A stretch of 64,000 nt of DNA from Amycolatopsis sp. FBCC-B4732 (GCF_023008405.1 NZ_CP095376.1:2814001-2878000); one strand, 5' to 3'; shown: positions 34,228 through 43,574, numbered from the stretch's first letter. Numbers and translations: made by a program. Notes: a model not told the origin generated them from the letters alone.

Positions 34228-34572
34228 GTGACGGCGAGCAACGGGGCCGGCCGGCCGTGCCGGTTCTGCGGCCGGAACCGCGACCCGCGGGTCCCCGGCC
34301 GGTCCGGGCCGATCTGCCTGGACTGCGTGCGGGCCGGCCTGCGGGTGATCCGTGACGGCGCGGATCGCCGGACTCCGGCGGGTGACGTGCTGGCGGCGGT
34401 GACGTCGCCGCTGGCCGCGGTCTGCGACTTCTGCGGCCGTCGCGAGCGCCGGACGTTCCTCGGCCTGCGGCGTCCGCTGCTGCGCGTGGACTGCGCCGCG
34501 CGGGACGCGGTGATCTGCGCGGACTGCCTCGACCACGCTGGGGACGTGCTGAACGTCGCACTGCGCGGCTGA
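34228..34572 (+). CDS. Small protein with two ClpX-type C4 zinc fingers
   Basis: 114 aa; GTG start with AAGGAGG upstream. Two CxxC-x(about 20)-CxxC modules: CRFC...CLDC (about 11-33) and CDFC...CADC (about 66-99), the second ending HAGDVL as in the ClpX zinc-binding domain. There is no AAA+ domain, so this is not ClpX; it may dimerise with, or mimic, the ClpX N-domain, or simply bind a partner. A related protein is encoded at 52970. Function unknown. Confidence 0.85.
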   Translation: MTASNGAGRPCRFCGRNRDPRVPGRSGPICLDCVRAGLRVIRDGADRRTPAGDVLAAVTSPLAAVCDFCGRRERRTFLGLRRPLLRVDCAARDAVICADCLDHAGDVLNVALRG

Positions 34573-34611
34573 CGGCGTTTCCGGCGGGGCGGCCCAGGGT
34601 AGCCGGGCGCC

Positions 34612-35918
34612 ATGTCCGCCACCCGAGGGAAGATCGACACCGCTTCGGTGGCCGAGACGGTCAAGGTCGCCATCGGTGTGGCACTGCCCACTTTGGTCGG
34701 CGGGGTGATCAAGCGCCGCCCGCCGGCGATGGCGCTGGTTGAGAAGCTGCAGGCCGACCGCCCGGCCGTGAAGCTGTTGCGGCGCCTGCTCGAGCGCCAC
34801 GACGGGCGGCCGCTGAAGCTGCGGGTGCCCGGCCGGTCGGTGGAGCTGGCGTTGTCCGGCGAAGACGTCGGCGGGCTGCTGGCCGTCGCGCCGACGCCGT
34901 TCAGTCCGTCCACAGTGGAGAAGCGGGCCGCGCTGCGGCACTTCCAGCCGCACGGCCTGCTGATCTCGGACGCGGCGGAACGCGAGCCGCGCCGGGCCGT
35001 CCGCTGCACGAGCTGGCCGGGCCCTTCGCCCGGGCGATCGCGGACGAGACCGCCGTCCTGCTGGGCGAGGTGACCCACGAGGGCGAGCTGAACTGGGACG
35101 CCTTCAACGTCGCTTGGTGGCGGCTGGTCCGGCGCGTGGTGCTCGGCGAGCGGGCCCACGACGACGAAACGCTCACCGACCTGCTGGAGAAGCTGCGCTT
35201 CGACGCGAACTGGGCGTACGCGCACCCGCGGCGGAAGCGCGTGCGCGCGGAGTTCCACGAACGCCTGACCGCCCACCTCGGCCGAGCGGAGCCGGGCAGC
35301 CTGGCCGCGGCGGTCGCCGCCACGCCCGGCGACGGTACGGCGGCCGACCAGGTGGCGCACTGGCAGTTCGCCTTCGACGCCGCGGGCATGGTGGCCTTCC
35401 GGACCCTCGCCCTGCTGTCCACCCACCCGGCGGCGGCCGATCGCGCCCGCGGGGAAATCGCCGGGATCGACCCGGCGGAGCCGCACCAGCCGAGCTACCT
35501 GAGGGCGTGCGCACTGGACGCGATCCGCCTGTGGCCGACGACGCCGATGCTGCTGCGCGAGAGCACCGAAGAGACGCCGTGGGGCCCGGCGGGGACGACG
35601 GTCCTGGTGTACACGCCGTTCTTCCACCGCGACCCGGAGCTCCCCTACGCCGACAGCTTCGCCCCGGACATCTGGCTGGACGGCCGCGCGGCGGCGAACC
35701 CGGCCCTGGTCCCGTTCAGCGCGGGCCCGGCGATCTGCCCGGGTCGTGACCTGGTCCAGTTCTGCGTCAGCACCCTGCTGGCGAACCTGCTGCGCAACCA
35801 CGCGTTCGAGCAGACGACCGGCCCGGTACTGGCCCCGGGCCGCGCACTCCCGGCAACCCTGGACAACTTCCACCTGAAGTTCACCGTGCGGCCGGTGCCG
35901 CCCCGCCAAGGCGGCTGA
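34612..35918 (+). pseudogene. Cytochrome P450, frameshifted
   Basis: Two frames together make one P450. The first (34612-35073) is P450-like up to FQPHGLLISDAAER, then turns into Arg/Pro/Ser-rich nonsense from about 34990 and stops at 35073. The second frame, whose P450-like sequence begins with RPLHELAGPFARAIADE near 35000, continues to 35918 with the haem ligand Cys in FSAGPAICPGR and LDNFHLKF. About a dozen residues present in relatives are missing at the join, so a small deletion probably caused the shift. The ExxR Glu is Asp (DAIRLWPTTP), further evidence of decay. A GTG at 35070 could start a C-terminal fragment, but it would lack the N-terminal half. A sequencing error is possible. Confidence 0.85.
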
Positions 35919-35921
35919 ATC

Positions 35922-36680
35922 CTATTTCTTCAGCTCGATCACTTCCGAGAGGGACTTGGCGTTCTCAGCCGGGAAAAGCTGCTTGGCTCCGGCCATCGCA
36001 ATGAGCCGGTTGCGCAAGTCGGCGTCGTCCAGCAGTTCCAGAACGTCGAGTGCTCGCTGGAGATTGTCACTCTCTTTGAGGTTGTCGCCAGCCTTTTCGA
36101 ACCAGGTGCTGGCGCGTTTGTCGGCGACATCGGACCGCTGGTAGAGGAGGGCGGCGATGGACGTGTTGACGACTCCGGCTACTCCGGACACGATCGATGT
36201 GTCCAGGCTGGCGAAGTAGGCCATGACCGCGCCTGCCAGGATCGTCGCAAAACCGATGGCGCCCAGCGTCAGACTGAACCAGAACGCGATCTTCGACCGT
36301 GTCAGCGCCTCATCGGCGTACCGCGTGTATCGGTTGACATCGCGAGAAGCCGCGTCGGCGGCGTTCACGACGATTTCGGCCGCAGCGCTTTTGAGCCGAA
36401 CTTCCTGGGGGTGCTGTCCATCGATGGCATCTCTGCCACCGTCGGTTGGCCGGTGGTGTCGTTCGCCGTCGGCGGCCTCGCGCTCGAGCGTCCACCGCTC
36501 TGCCTTTTCTTTCGCTTCCGAGACCTTGTTGGCGGCTTGCTCTCGAAGCTCGATGCTCAGCTCGCTGCCGTGAACATCGCGTCGTCGCCAGATCACCTGC
36601 CCTGCGACCGCTGCCGTACCTGCGACCACCGCGAAAGTCGGCGTCACCACCGTCAGCAGGTCAGACAACGCACCACCCAC
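35922..36680 (-). CDS. Membrane protein with coiled coil, TRADD-N-associated-like
   Basis: 252 aa; GTG at 36680 with AGGAGG 5 bp upstream. One N-terminal hydrophobic segment (about 10-30), a charged helical region (about 40-130), then LTRSKIAFWFSLTLGAIGF and a second hydrophobic hairpin (about 130-180), and a soluble tail with ASTWFEKAGDNLKESDNLQRA. The central TRSKIAFWFS...GVVNTSIAALLYQRS pattern recalls the TRADD-N-associated membrane domain described in bacterial conflict systems; this is resemblance from memory, not a search. GC content is visibly lower than its neighbours, consistent with transfer. Confidence 0.7.
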   Translation of the reverse strand: MGGALSDLLTVVTPTFAVVAGTAAVAGQVIWRRRDVHGSELSIELREQAANKVSEAKEKAERWTLEREAADGERHHRPTDGGRDAIDGQHPQEVRLKSAAAEIVVNAADAASRDVNRYTRYADEALTRSKIAFWFSLTLGAIGFATILAGAVMAYFASLDTSIVSGVAGVVNTSIAALLYQRSDVADKRASTWFEKAGDNLKESDNLQRALDVLELLDDADLRNRLIAMAGAKQLFPAENAKSLSEVIELKK

Positions 36681-36770
36681 GTAGACCTCCTGGTGCTGAC
36701 CTCATCGTTGAATCACGGTAGGTCGCTTCGGAGAGGCCCCCTGTTACAGGGCAGATCCACCCATGCGAAA

Positions 36771-36809
36771 GGGTGGCCTTCGGTGCGGCAAACGCACCGA
36801 AGGCCACCC
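36771..36809 (-). terminator. Terminator of the rhamnosidase gene
   Basis: Perfect 17-bp stem (36771-36787 / 36793-36809), 5-base loop GCAAA, beginning 15 bp after the stop codon of the minus-strand GH78 gene and followed on that strand by a short T-run (TTTC). Strong factor-independent terminator shape. Confidence 0.85.
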
Positions 36810-36824
36810 GGGTGCTTCAGCCGG

Positions 36825-39800
36825 TCACGCGGGAGCGGTGAACACGTACGAACCCGCCGGCACGAAGTAGGTCCCCGCCGCCGACGGGACCGCCTCCGCC
36901 GGGGCCGCCACCGCGCCCGGGTTCGACGTCGGGACCTTGACCGTCGCCGACGACCCGGGCGGGACAGTCACCCGCAGCGTCAGCTTCCCGGCCGACACCG
37001 ACCAGTCGCTGACCGCGCCACCGTACGGTGTCTCATAAGCCGACTTCGCCGACGTCAACCCACCGCCCGGCCGGGGCGCCACCAGCAGCGACCCGTACCC
37101 CGGGGACGCCGGTGACAGCCCGCCGACCGAGCGGTACAGGAAGTCGCCCACCGAGCCGAGGCCGTAGTGGTTGAACGAGTTCATGCCCGGGTCGTTGAAG
37201 GTGCCGTCCGGCTTGATGCCGTCCCAGCGCTCCCAGATCGTCGTCGCGCCGTGGCCGATCATGTAACCCCAGCCGGGGAAGTCCGGCTGCAGCAGCACCT
37301 GGTACGCGACGTCGGCGTGGCCGTGCGCGGCCAGCACCGGCAGCAGGTTCTCGACGCCGAGGAAGCCGACGCTGAGGTGTCCGTTCGCCGCCGCCACCCG
37401 TGCGGCCAGCTTGTCCGCCGCCGGCTGGACGCGGGCCGCCGGGAGCAGCCCGAACGCCAGCGCCAGGACGTACCCGGCCTGGGAGCCGGACCCCACCGTG
37501 CCGTCGGCCTGCGAGAAGCGCGAGGTGAACGCCGCCCCGATCTGGTCGGCGAGCGTCCCGTACTTGGCCGCATCGGACGTGCGCCCGGTGGCTTCCGCCA
37601 TCCGGGAGACCAGCCGCGACGACCACGCGAAGAACGCCGTCGAAATCAGGTCCTGCGCGGTGTTGTCGTCGACGTTGAGCCAGTCCCCGTACGTCTGGTG
37701 GTCGCGGATCAGGTCCGCGCCGGACGTCGAGCACAGGTACTCGACCCACTTGACCATGGCCGCGTAGTGCGCGTCGATCACGCCGGTGTCGCCGTAGCGC
37801 TGCCACAGGGTGTAGGGCACGATGACGCCCGCGTCGCCCCAGCCCGCCGTGCCCGAGCCGCCCAGCACACCCGGGGCGACGTCGGTGAACGAGCCGTCGT
37901 CGTGCTGCGCGTCGACCAGGTCGTCGCTGAACTTGCCGAGGAAGTTCGCGACGTCGAGGTTGAACGTCGACGTACCCGCGAAGATCCCGATGTCGCCGGT
38001 CCAGCCGAGCCGCTCGTCGCGCTGCGGGCAGTCGCTCGGGACGGACAGCATGTTCGACCGCTCACCCCACAGGATGTTGTGCTGCAGCTGGTTGACCAGC
38101 GCGTTCGACGTCGTGAACGTGCCGGTCTGCGCGCCGGACGTCCACATCGCGCGGCCGGTCAACGTCGAGGCCGTCGGCGCTGACGGCAGGCCGGTCAGCT
38201 CGACGTACCGGTAGCCGTGCACGGTGAACCGCGGCTCGTACGTCTCCGCGCTCCCGGTACCCGCCAGGGTGAAGCGGTCGGTCGCCTGCGCCGCGCGCAG
38301 GTTCGTCGTGTAGATCGTGCCGTCCGGGTCGAGCACTTCGGCGTGCCGGACGGTCACCGTCGTACCCGCCGCTCCGGTGACCGAAAGCCGGTTCCAGCCG
38401 CTGAAGTTCTGGCCGAGGTCGGCCACCCACACGCCGGGCTTCGGCTGCGTCCACGCGACCGGCTTGAACTCCTGCTGGACCGTGACGCCGTTGTCCACTT
38501 GGGACACCAGGTTCGGCTTCGCACCGGACCGCAGGCGGGGTGCCAGCCAGCCGCGGTCGTCGAAGCCGGGCCGGTCCCAGCCCGCCGGGGCGAGCCGGGC
38601 GTCGTACGTTTCGCCCTGGTAGAGGTCGTCGGCGCGGATCGGGCCGTCGGCGGTCTTCCAGGTGCCGTCGGACGCGACCGTCGTGCTGGTCCCGTCGGTG
38701 AACGTCAGCACGAGCTGCGCCGAGTACCACGGCTCGGTGCCGTACTTCTGGCTGCCGGCGATGCCGACGCTGCCGGAGTACCAGCCGTTTCCCAGCATCG
38801 CGCCCAGCGCGTTCTCGCCCGGCCGGATCTGCCCGGTGACGTCGGAAACCCGGTACTGGACGCGTTTCGCGTAGTCGGTCCAGCCGGGTGCGAGGACCTC
38901 GTCGCCGACCTTGACGCCGTTGAGGTGCGTCTCCTGCAGTCCGAGCGCGGTGGTCAGCAGCCGCGCGCTGGCCACCGGCTTCGAGACCGTGAAGCTCTTG
39001 CGCAGCAGGGGAGAGGGCGCCGAGACGGCGACGTTCGAGCCCCACGGACCGGTGCCGTACGCAGTCAGCGCGCGGGCCGCCGTCCACGAGCTGTCGTCGA
39101 ACGTCCGCTGCTGCCAGCCGACCGGGCCGGTCTGGCTCGCCTTCCACGAGCCGTCGGTGCTCACGGCCGGTCCACTGGGGACGGTCAGCTTCGCGATCAG
39201 CCCGGCCGGGCTCTGCGTGGTGTTCTCGGCGCTGATCGCGATCGTGTTGGACCCCGCCGTGAGGAGGCTGCCGACGTCGACGACGGCGGCTGTCTTCCAC
39301 GAGTCGGTGACTCGCGCGGAATCGCTCACCTTCGTGCCGTTGACCCACACGGTCGCGGTGTCGTCGCCGGTCACGACGAGCGTCGCCTTCCCGGGCGCCG
39401 CCGCGAGGTCCACGGTCTTGCGGAAGAACCGCGTGGCCGGGGGCACGCCGCCGAGCGGATCGCCTTCGGGGTACCAGATCCAGTTCGCGCCGGCCAGGTC
39501 CGGGCCCGCGGTGGCGCGGCCGAGGAACGCGCCGGTCCATTCCGCCGACGGCGCGCGCAACGCGGTTTCGAAGCGCTGCACCGCGCTCCAGCCGCTCTGC
39601 CGGCCCTGGCCATCCCAGACGCGGACGCGCCAGGTGTACGCCGTGAGCGACGCCAGCGCCGGACCGCCGTAGGCCACGTCGGCCTGCTGCGCGGAAGTGA
39701 CGCGGCCGCTGTCCCAGACGTCCGTCCCGCCGGCGGACACCACGAGCTGGTACGCGGACTGCCGTTGCTGCGGTGCCGAAGAGCCCAGTTTCCAGCCGAA

Positions 39801-40481
39801 CCGCGGCTGCGCCGGGTCGACGCCGAGCGGGTTGACCCGCTGCCCGACCGTGGCGCTCGCGACCGACAGCGGGGTCTGGTCCGAGCCGTTCGGCGTACTG
39901 ACGCCGGTGCCCCACGGTGCCGTGCCGTAGGCGCCGAGGTCTTGGGCCGCGGCCCAGCCGCCGTCGGCGAAACCGGGCTGTTCCCAGCCTTCCGCCGCGG
40001 TGGTCGCGCTCTTCCAGGTGCCACCGGTGGTCACGTCCGTGGTGCCCGAGCCGGTGGTGACGCGCAGCCGCCCGAGCAGGCCCGCCGGTCCGCCGGCGTT
40101 GCGGGCGGCGACGGCGAGGGTGTTGACGCCGGGCTTGAGCGCCGGCTTCAGGTCCACGGTCAGCGCCGTCCGCCAGGAATCCGCGGTGCGCGCGGAGGAA
40201 GCGAGCGGCGTGCCGTTGAGCCAGACGTCCGCGGTGTCGTCGCCGGTGACGGCGAACCGGGCGTCGGTGACGGCGCCGGCCGGGACGGTGAACGTCGTGC
40301 GGAAGTACCGGGTGGCGGCGGGCGCCGAGACGCGGGCGTCGCCTTCGGGGTACCAGATCCAGTGCGCGCCGGCGAGGTCGACGGGTGGCGCGGCGCCGGC
40401 CGGGGGCACCGCGGCGGCCGAAAGGACCAGGATCGCGGCGAGCGTGGTGGTGGTCGCGCGCCAAAGCTTGGAGGGCAGCAT
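36825..40481 (-). CDS. Secreted alpha-L-rhamnosidase (GH78)
   Basis: 1218 aa. N-terminal Sec signal (about 1-30, ending PPAGAAPP). Two copies of a carbohydrate-binding-like module carry the same pattern HWIWYPEGD / NWIWYPEGD, then VTGDDTADVWLNG / VTGDDTATVWVNG (about 38-150 and 330-440). A GH78 N-terminal and catalytic (alpha/alpha)6 region follows: SDCPQRDERLGWTGD with acidic catalytic residues, TIWERWDG, and MNSFNHYGLGSVGDFLYR. Removes terminal rhamnose from plant glycosides or polysaccharides outside the cell. A near-palindrome 35 bp upstream may be its operator. Single-gene unit with its own terminator. Confidence 0.95.
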   Translation of the reverse strand: MLPSKLWRATTTTLAAILVLSAAAVPPAGAAPPVDLAGAHWIWYPEGDARVSAPAATRYFRTTFTVPAGAVTDARFAVTGDDTADVWLNGTPLASSARTADSWRTALTVDLKPALKPGVNTLAVAARNAGGPAGLLGRLRVTTGSGTTDVTTGGTWKSATTAAEGWEQPGFADGGWAAAQDLGAYGTAPWGTGVSTPNGSDQTPLSVASATVGQRVNPLGVDPAQPRFGWKLGSSAPQQRQSAYQLVVSAGGTDVWDSGRVTSAQQADVAYGGPALASLTAYTWRVRVWDGQGRQSGWSAVQRFETALRAPSAEWTGAFLGRATAGPDLAGANWIWYPEGDPLGGVPPATRFFRKTVDLAAAPGKATLVVTGDDTATVWVNGTKVSDSARVTDSWKTAAVVDVGSLLTAGSNTIAISAENTTQSPAGLIAKLTVPSGPAVSTDGSWKASQTGPVGWQQRTFDDSSWTAARALTAYGTGPWGSNVAVSAPSPLLRKSFTVSKPVASARLLTTALGLQETHLNGVKVGDEVLAPGWTDYAKRVQYRVSDVTGQIRPGENALGAMLGNGWYSGSVGIAGSQKYGTEPWYSAQLVLTFTDGTSTTVASDGTWKTADGPIRADDLYQGETYDARLAPAGWDRPGFDDRGWLAPRLRSGAKPNLVSQVDNGVTVQQEFKPVAWTQPKPGVWVADLGQNFSGWNRLSVTGAAGTTVTVRHAEVLDPDGTIYTTNLRAAQATDRFTLAGTGSAETYEPRFTVHGYRYVELTGLPSAPTASTLTGRAMWTSGAQTGTFTTSNALVNQLQHNILWGERSNMLSVPSDCPQRDERLGWTGDIGIFAGTSTFNLDVANFLGKFSDDLVDAQHDDGSFTDVAPGVLGGSGTAGWGDAGVIVPYTLWQRYGDTGVIDAHYAAMVKWVEYLCSTSGADLIRDHQTYGDWLNVDDNTAQDLISTAFFAWSSRLVSRMAEATGRTSDAAKYGTLADQIGAAFTSRFSQADGTVGSGSQAGYVLALAFGLLPAARVQPAADKLAARVAAANGHLSVGFLGVENLLPVLAAHGHADVAYQVLLQPDFPGWGYMIGHGATTIWERWDGIKPDGTFNDPGMNSFNHYGLGSVGDFLYRSVGGLSPASPGYGSLLVAPRPGGGLTSAKSAYETPYGGAVSDWSVSAGKLTLRVTVPPGSSATVKVPTSNPGAVAAPAEAVPSAAGTYFVPAGSYVFTAPA

Positions 40482-40515
40482 ACGGGCTCCCTGGTGGCGG
40501 GGATGGGCGACGAAT

Positions 40516-40528
40516 TTGAACGTTTCAA
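40516..40528 (-). promoter_or_regulatory. LacI-type operator candidate for the rhamnosidase gene
   Basis: TTGAACGTTTCAA, one base short of the perfect LacI-family palindrome TTGAAACGTTTCAA, with the CG centre typical of that family. It lies 35-47 bp upstream of the GH78 start codon, a place suited to sugar-responsive repression. The wider 40482-40740 gap holds no gene. Confidence 0.55.
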
Positions 40529-40699
40529 TAAGACGTGATACGTGACTGTAATGACGAACTCACACGTTGGCAATACTCCACCGGGGCGCACGCACTGCAT
40601 CGGTGCAGGGAAATGTAAATCGTTTTAGATCGTGAGGATGTCCGTTTCGCGACTGATGGGGGCGTTGACGAACGGGGGATCGGACTGGATAGTGCTCGC

Positions 40700-40713
40700 T
40701 GGTAACGCTCACA
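40700..40713 (+). promoter_or_regulatory. Upstream operator-like half of the arabinofuranosidase control region
   Basis: TGGTAACGCTCACA agrees at 11 of 14 positions with the perfect palindrome at 40767. It lies 28-41 bp upstream of the preferred start codon. It may be a second, weaker site for the same LacI-type regulator. Confidence 0.5.
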
Positions 40714-40740
40714 TTATTCGGCCAAGCCATGGAGGCTTTT

Positions 40741-42297
40741 ATGTCTCATCGTCGAGACGGCAAGAATGTTAGCGCTAACAGTCGGCCGAGGTTTTGGCTC
40801 TCGCTCGCCGGTGCCGTGGTACTGGCACTCGCGAGCTTGATGACCGCCTCGACCGCGTCGGCCGCCGCTTCGCTGCCGTGCGACATCTACGGGGCCGCGG
40901 GCACACCGTGCGTCGCCGCGCACAGCACCACCCGCGCCCTCTACGCCGCCTACAACGGCCCGCTCTACCAGGTCCAGCGCGCGTCCGACGGCGCCAAGAC
41001 GAACATCGGCCTGCTGGCCGCGGGCGGGTACGCCAACGCCGCCGCGCAGGATTCCTTCTGCGCCGGGACGACGTGCCTGATCACCGAGCTCTACGACCAG
41101 TCCCCGCGCCACAACGACCTGACGATCGAAGGCCCCGGCGGCGCGGGCGGGCAGGACACCGGCGTGCCGGCGGACGCCCTGCCGGTGACCGCGGGCGGGC
41201 ACCAGGTCTACGGCGCTTCCTTCTCCGGCCGCATGGGCTACCGCGACAACTCGACGTCCGGCGTCGCGAAGAACGGGCAGCCCGAAGGCATGTACATGAT
41301 CACCTCCGGCACCCACGTGAACGGCGCCTGCTGCTTCGACTACGGCAACGCCGAAACGAACAACCAGGACACCGGCAACGGCCACATGGACGCCCTCAAC
41401 TTCGGCACCGAGTGCTGGTTCCAGCCCTGCCACGGCGCCGGCCCGTGGGTGCAGGCCGACCTCGAGAACGGGTTGTTCCAGTCGAGCGCGGGCGGCAGCC
41501 AGAACACCGCCAACACCGGGATCACCGCGCCGTTCGTCACGGCCCTGCTGAAGAACAACGGCCAGAACTTCTTCGCGCTCAAGGACGCCAACGCCCAGTC
41601 CGGCGGCCTGCGGACGACGTACTCCGGTCCGGAACCGACGCGCGCCGGGTATTCGCCGATGCACCAGGAAGGCGCGATCGTGCTGGGCACCGGCGGGGAC
41701 AACAGCAACGGCTCGATCGGCTCGTTCTTCGAAGGCGTGATGACCGCCGGGCTGCCGTCGGACGCGGCGGACAACGCGGTCCAGGCCAACGTCGTGTCGG
41801 TCGGTTACGGCGGCCCGACCGGCTCCACCGGCACCTTGAACCCCGCTTCGGAGATCTCCCTGCGCGCGACCACCGCGTGCTGCACGAGTGACTACATCCG
41901 CCACCAGAACGACAACGCGGTGATCTCGGCCGTCAGTTCCACTTTGGACAAGGGCGACGCCACCTGGATCGTCCGCCGCGGGCTGGCCAGCGCGTCCTGC
42001 GTGTCGTTCGAATCCCGCAACTACCCCGGTGACTTCCTGCGGCACTTCAACTTCCAGGTGTACCGCCAGCCGATGGACGGCAGCGCGGCCTTCCGCGCCG
42101 ACGCGACCTTCTGCCCGGTGACCGGGAAGAACGGCCAGGGTTCGTCGTTCCGGTCCTACAACTACTCCGGCAAGTACCTGCGGCACTACAACAACACCCT
42201 CTACATCGCCGACACCAGCGGCGCCCACGCCTGGGACGCCGCCGGGTCGTACAACGACGACGTCAGCTGGGTCGTGGCCCAGCCCTGGGCGCCCTGA
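40741..42297 (+). CDS. Secreted alpha-L-arabinofuranosidase B (GH54 + CBM42)
   Basis: 518 aa. I choose ATG 40741 because GGAGG lies 4 bp before it; the ATG 12 bp upstream overlaps that ribosome site. Signal peptide about 1-45 with a long Arg/Lys/Ser-rich n-region. GH54 catalytic domain (about 47-375): LPCDIYGAAGTPCVAAHST opening, many Cys residues, GACCFDYGNAETNN, FEGVM. The CBM42 arabinose-binding domain follows (about 380-515) with repeated beta-trefoil units such as FESRNYPGDFLRH, FRSYNYSGKYLRH and VVAQPW. Releases arabinose from arabinoxylan and arabinan. The 3' end overlaps the convergent DJ-1-like gene by 35 bp. Confidence 0.95.
   Translation: MSHRRDGKNVSANSRPRFWLSLAGAVVLALASLMTASTASAAASLPCDIYGAAGTPCVAAHSTTRALYAAYNGPLYQVQRASDGAKTNIGLLAAGGYANAAAQDSFCAGTTCLITELYDQSPRHNDLTIEGPGGAGGQDTGVPADALPVTAGGHQVYGASFSGRMGYRDNSTSGVAKNGQPEGMYMITSGTHVNGACCFDYGNAETNNQDTGNGHMDALNFGTECWFQPCHGAGPWVQADLENGLFQSSAGGSQNTANTGITAPFVTALLKNNGQNFFALKDANAQSGGLRTTYSGPEPTRAGYSPMHQEGAIVLGTGGDNSNGSIGSFFEGVMTAGLPSDAADNAVQANVVSVGYGGPTGSTGTLNPASEISLRATTACCTSDYIRHQNDNAVISAVSSTLDKGDATWIVRRGLASASCVSFESRNYPGDFLRHFNFQVYRQPMDGSAAFRADATFCPVTGKNGQGSSFRSYNYSGKYLRHYNNTLYIADTSGAHAWDAAGSYNDDVSWVVAQPWAP
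40767..40780 (+). promoter_or_regulatory. LacI-type operator TGTTAGCGCTAACA inside the start of the arabinofuranosidase gene
   Basis: A perfect 14-bp palindrome with the central CG-step arrangement of LacI-family operators, 26 bp inside the coding region (codons for Asn-Val-Ser-Ala-Asn). It uses GTT, AGC and GCT codons that are uncommon in this GC-rich gene, which supports selection for the DNA motif. Confidence 0.7.
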
Positions 42298-43573
42298 TCC
42301 GGCGCACGGCCACGACCACCGCCGCGCCGAGCAGGATCAAGACGATCGGCACGGCGGTGGGCAGCCACGGCCAGGCCCGGCCTTCGAACACGACCCCGTC
42401 GGTGGGCAGCTCCAGCACCTTCGCCGTCCAGCGGGCGGTGGCCACGTCGGCGCTGCGCGCGAGCCGGCTCACCGCGGTGTCGTAGGCGAAGCCGGGCCGG
42501 TCGTGGACGTACTCGGGGGCCGGCTCACCGGCCGGTGGCGCGATCCCGCGGGCCGCGCCCGGCACGAGCAGCCGGTCGAGGCCCGGCGCGGTGAGCGCCG
42601 CCCGCGGCAGGAAAGTCAGCCCGTGCCGCGACCGGACGGGGCCGCCGTCGGCGCTGAGGGCGAGCGTGCGCGAGGACAGCGACTGCCCCTCGGTGTCGAA
42701 CACCGAGGCCAGCTCGATCTCCCCGACACCGTCGGTGAGCAGCACCCCGACGGTGTCGGGGTTCCAGCGGAACCCCGCGTTGACGATCGCGGCGGCGTCC
42801 GGGACCCCGGCGGGCGGCGTCACCGGCACCCGGGTGCCGTAGTGGCGCCAGCCGATCTTCGCCGCGGCGCCGGCCGCCACCGCGGGCCCGGCCAGCCGCT
42901 CGACCCAGTGCAGCGTCCCGTCTATGCCGGAGAGGACCCCGGCGGTGGTGACGACGTCGCCGTCGTCGACGAACCGCTGCCCGCGCACCCACTTCACGGC
43001 CGGGTACTCCTTCGCCCAGTCGTCGAGCTTCAGCCAGTGCGCGGTGGCCGGGCGCCCGTCGAGCAGCCCCGCCGAGGCGAGCACCCCGCCGCCGTTGCAG
43101 ACGCTCAGCAGGTTCGCGCCGTGAGCGGCCTGGGCGCGCAGCCACGCCGTGACGACGTCGCTGCCGGGCTCGCCGACGTCCGGCAGAGCGGGTACGACGA
43201 CCAGGTCCGGCGCCTTCGGGCCGAGCCGCGCGGCCAGGTCGTCGAAGCCGAAGTCCGGCACCAGGTCGAGGCCGCCGGTCAGCGGTTCCGGCTCGCGGTG
43301 CGGTGCGACCGTGTAGACGTTGAACTTCCCGGTCGCGGCGAGGATTTCGTACGGCGCCAGCGCGTCGGAGACGACGGCGCCGTGGTCGCCGACGACGATC
43401 ACCGCGGTCGGCTTGGCCGGGTCGTGGGGGACCGGCGCCGCGGCCGGGAGGGGCCGCGCCGGACCGGGGGCGTAGAGGGCGTCGAACGCCGAGAGGGCGG
43501 AGACGGTCGCGCCGACGGCCGGGACGGCGAGCACGGCGACGACGAGTGCGCACCACTTCAGGAAGGTCCGCAC
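42263..43573 (-). CDS. Membrane-anchored DJ-1/PfpI-family protein
   Basis: 436 aa; GTG start. An N-terminal hydrophobic segment (about 5-27), a DJ-1/PfpI glutamine-amidotransferase-like domain with the nucleophile elbow LSVCNGGGVLASAGLLDGRP (Cys), a second partial DJ-1-like region (VGVLLTDGVGEIELASVF), and a C-terminal transmembrane helix (about 400-425). It resembles GlxA-type N-terminal domains but has no AraC DNA-binding domain. Possibly a membrane-associated sensor or hydrolase; function unknown. It starts 1 bp after the stop of the upstream membrane-protein gene, so the two are an operon. Confidence 0.82.
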   Translation of the reverse strand: MRTFLKWCALVVAVLAVPAVGATVSALSAFDALYAPGPARPLPAAAPVPHDPAKPTAVIVVGDHGAVVSDALAPYEILAATGKFNVYTVAPHREPEPLTGGLDLVPDFGFDDLAARLGPKAPDLVVVPALPDVGEPGSDVVTAWLRAQAAHGANLLSVCNGGGVLASAGLLDGRPATAHWLKLDDWAKEYPAVKWVRGQRFVDDGDVVTTAGVLSGIDGTLHWVERLAGPAVAAGAAAKIGWRHYGTRVPVTPPAGVPDAAAIVNAGFRWNPDTVGVLLTDGVGEIELASVFDTEGQSLSSRTLALSADGGPVRSRHGLTFLPRAALTAPGLDRLLVPGAARGIAPPAGEPAPEYVHDRPGFAYDTAVSRLARSADVATARWTAKVLELPTDGVVFEGRAWPWLPTAVPIVLILLGAAVVVAVRRIRAPRAGPRPS

Positions 43574-43574
43574 G

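Noticed and set aside
34612..35918. Two separate real genes instead of one broken P450
   Set aside because: The N-terminal and C-terminal halves are complementary parts of one P450 fold; neither would be functional alone.
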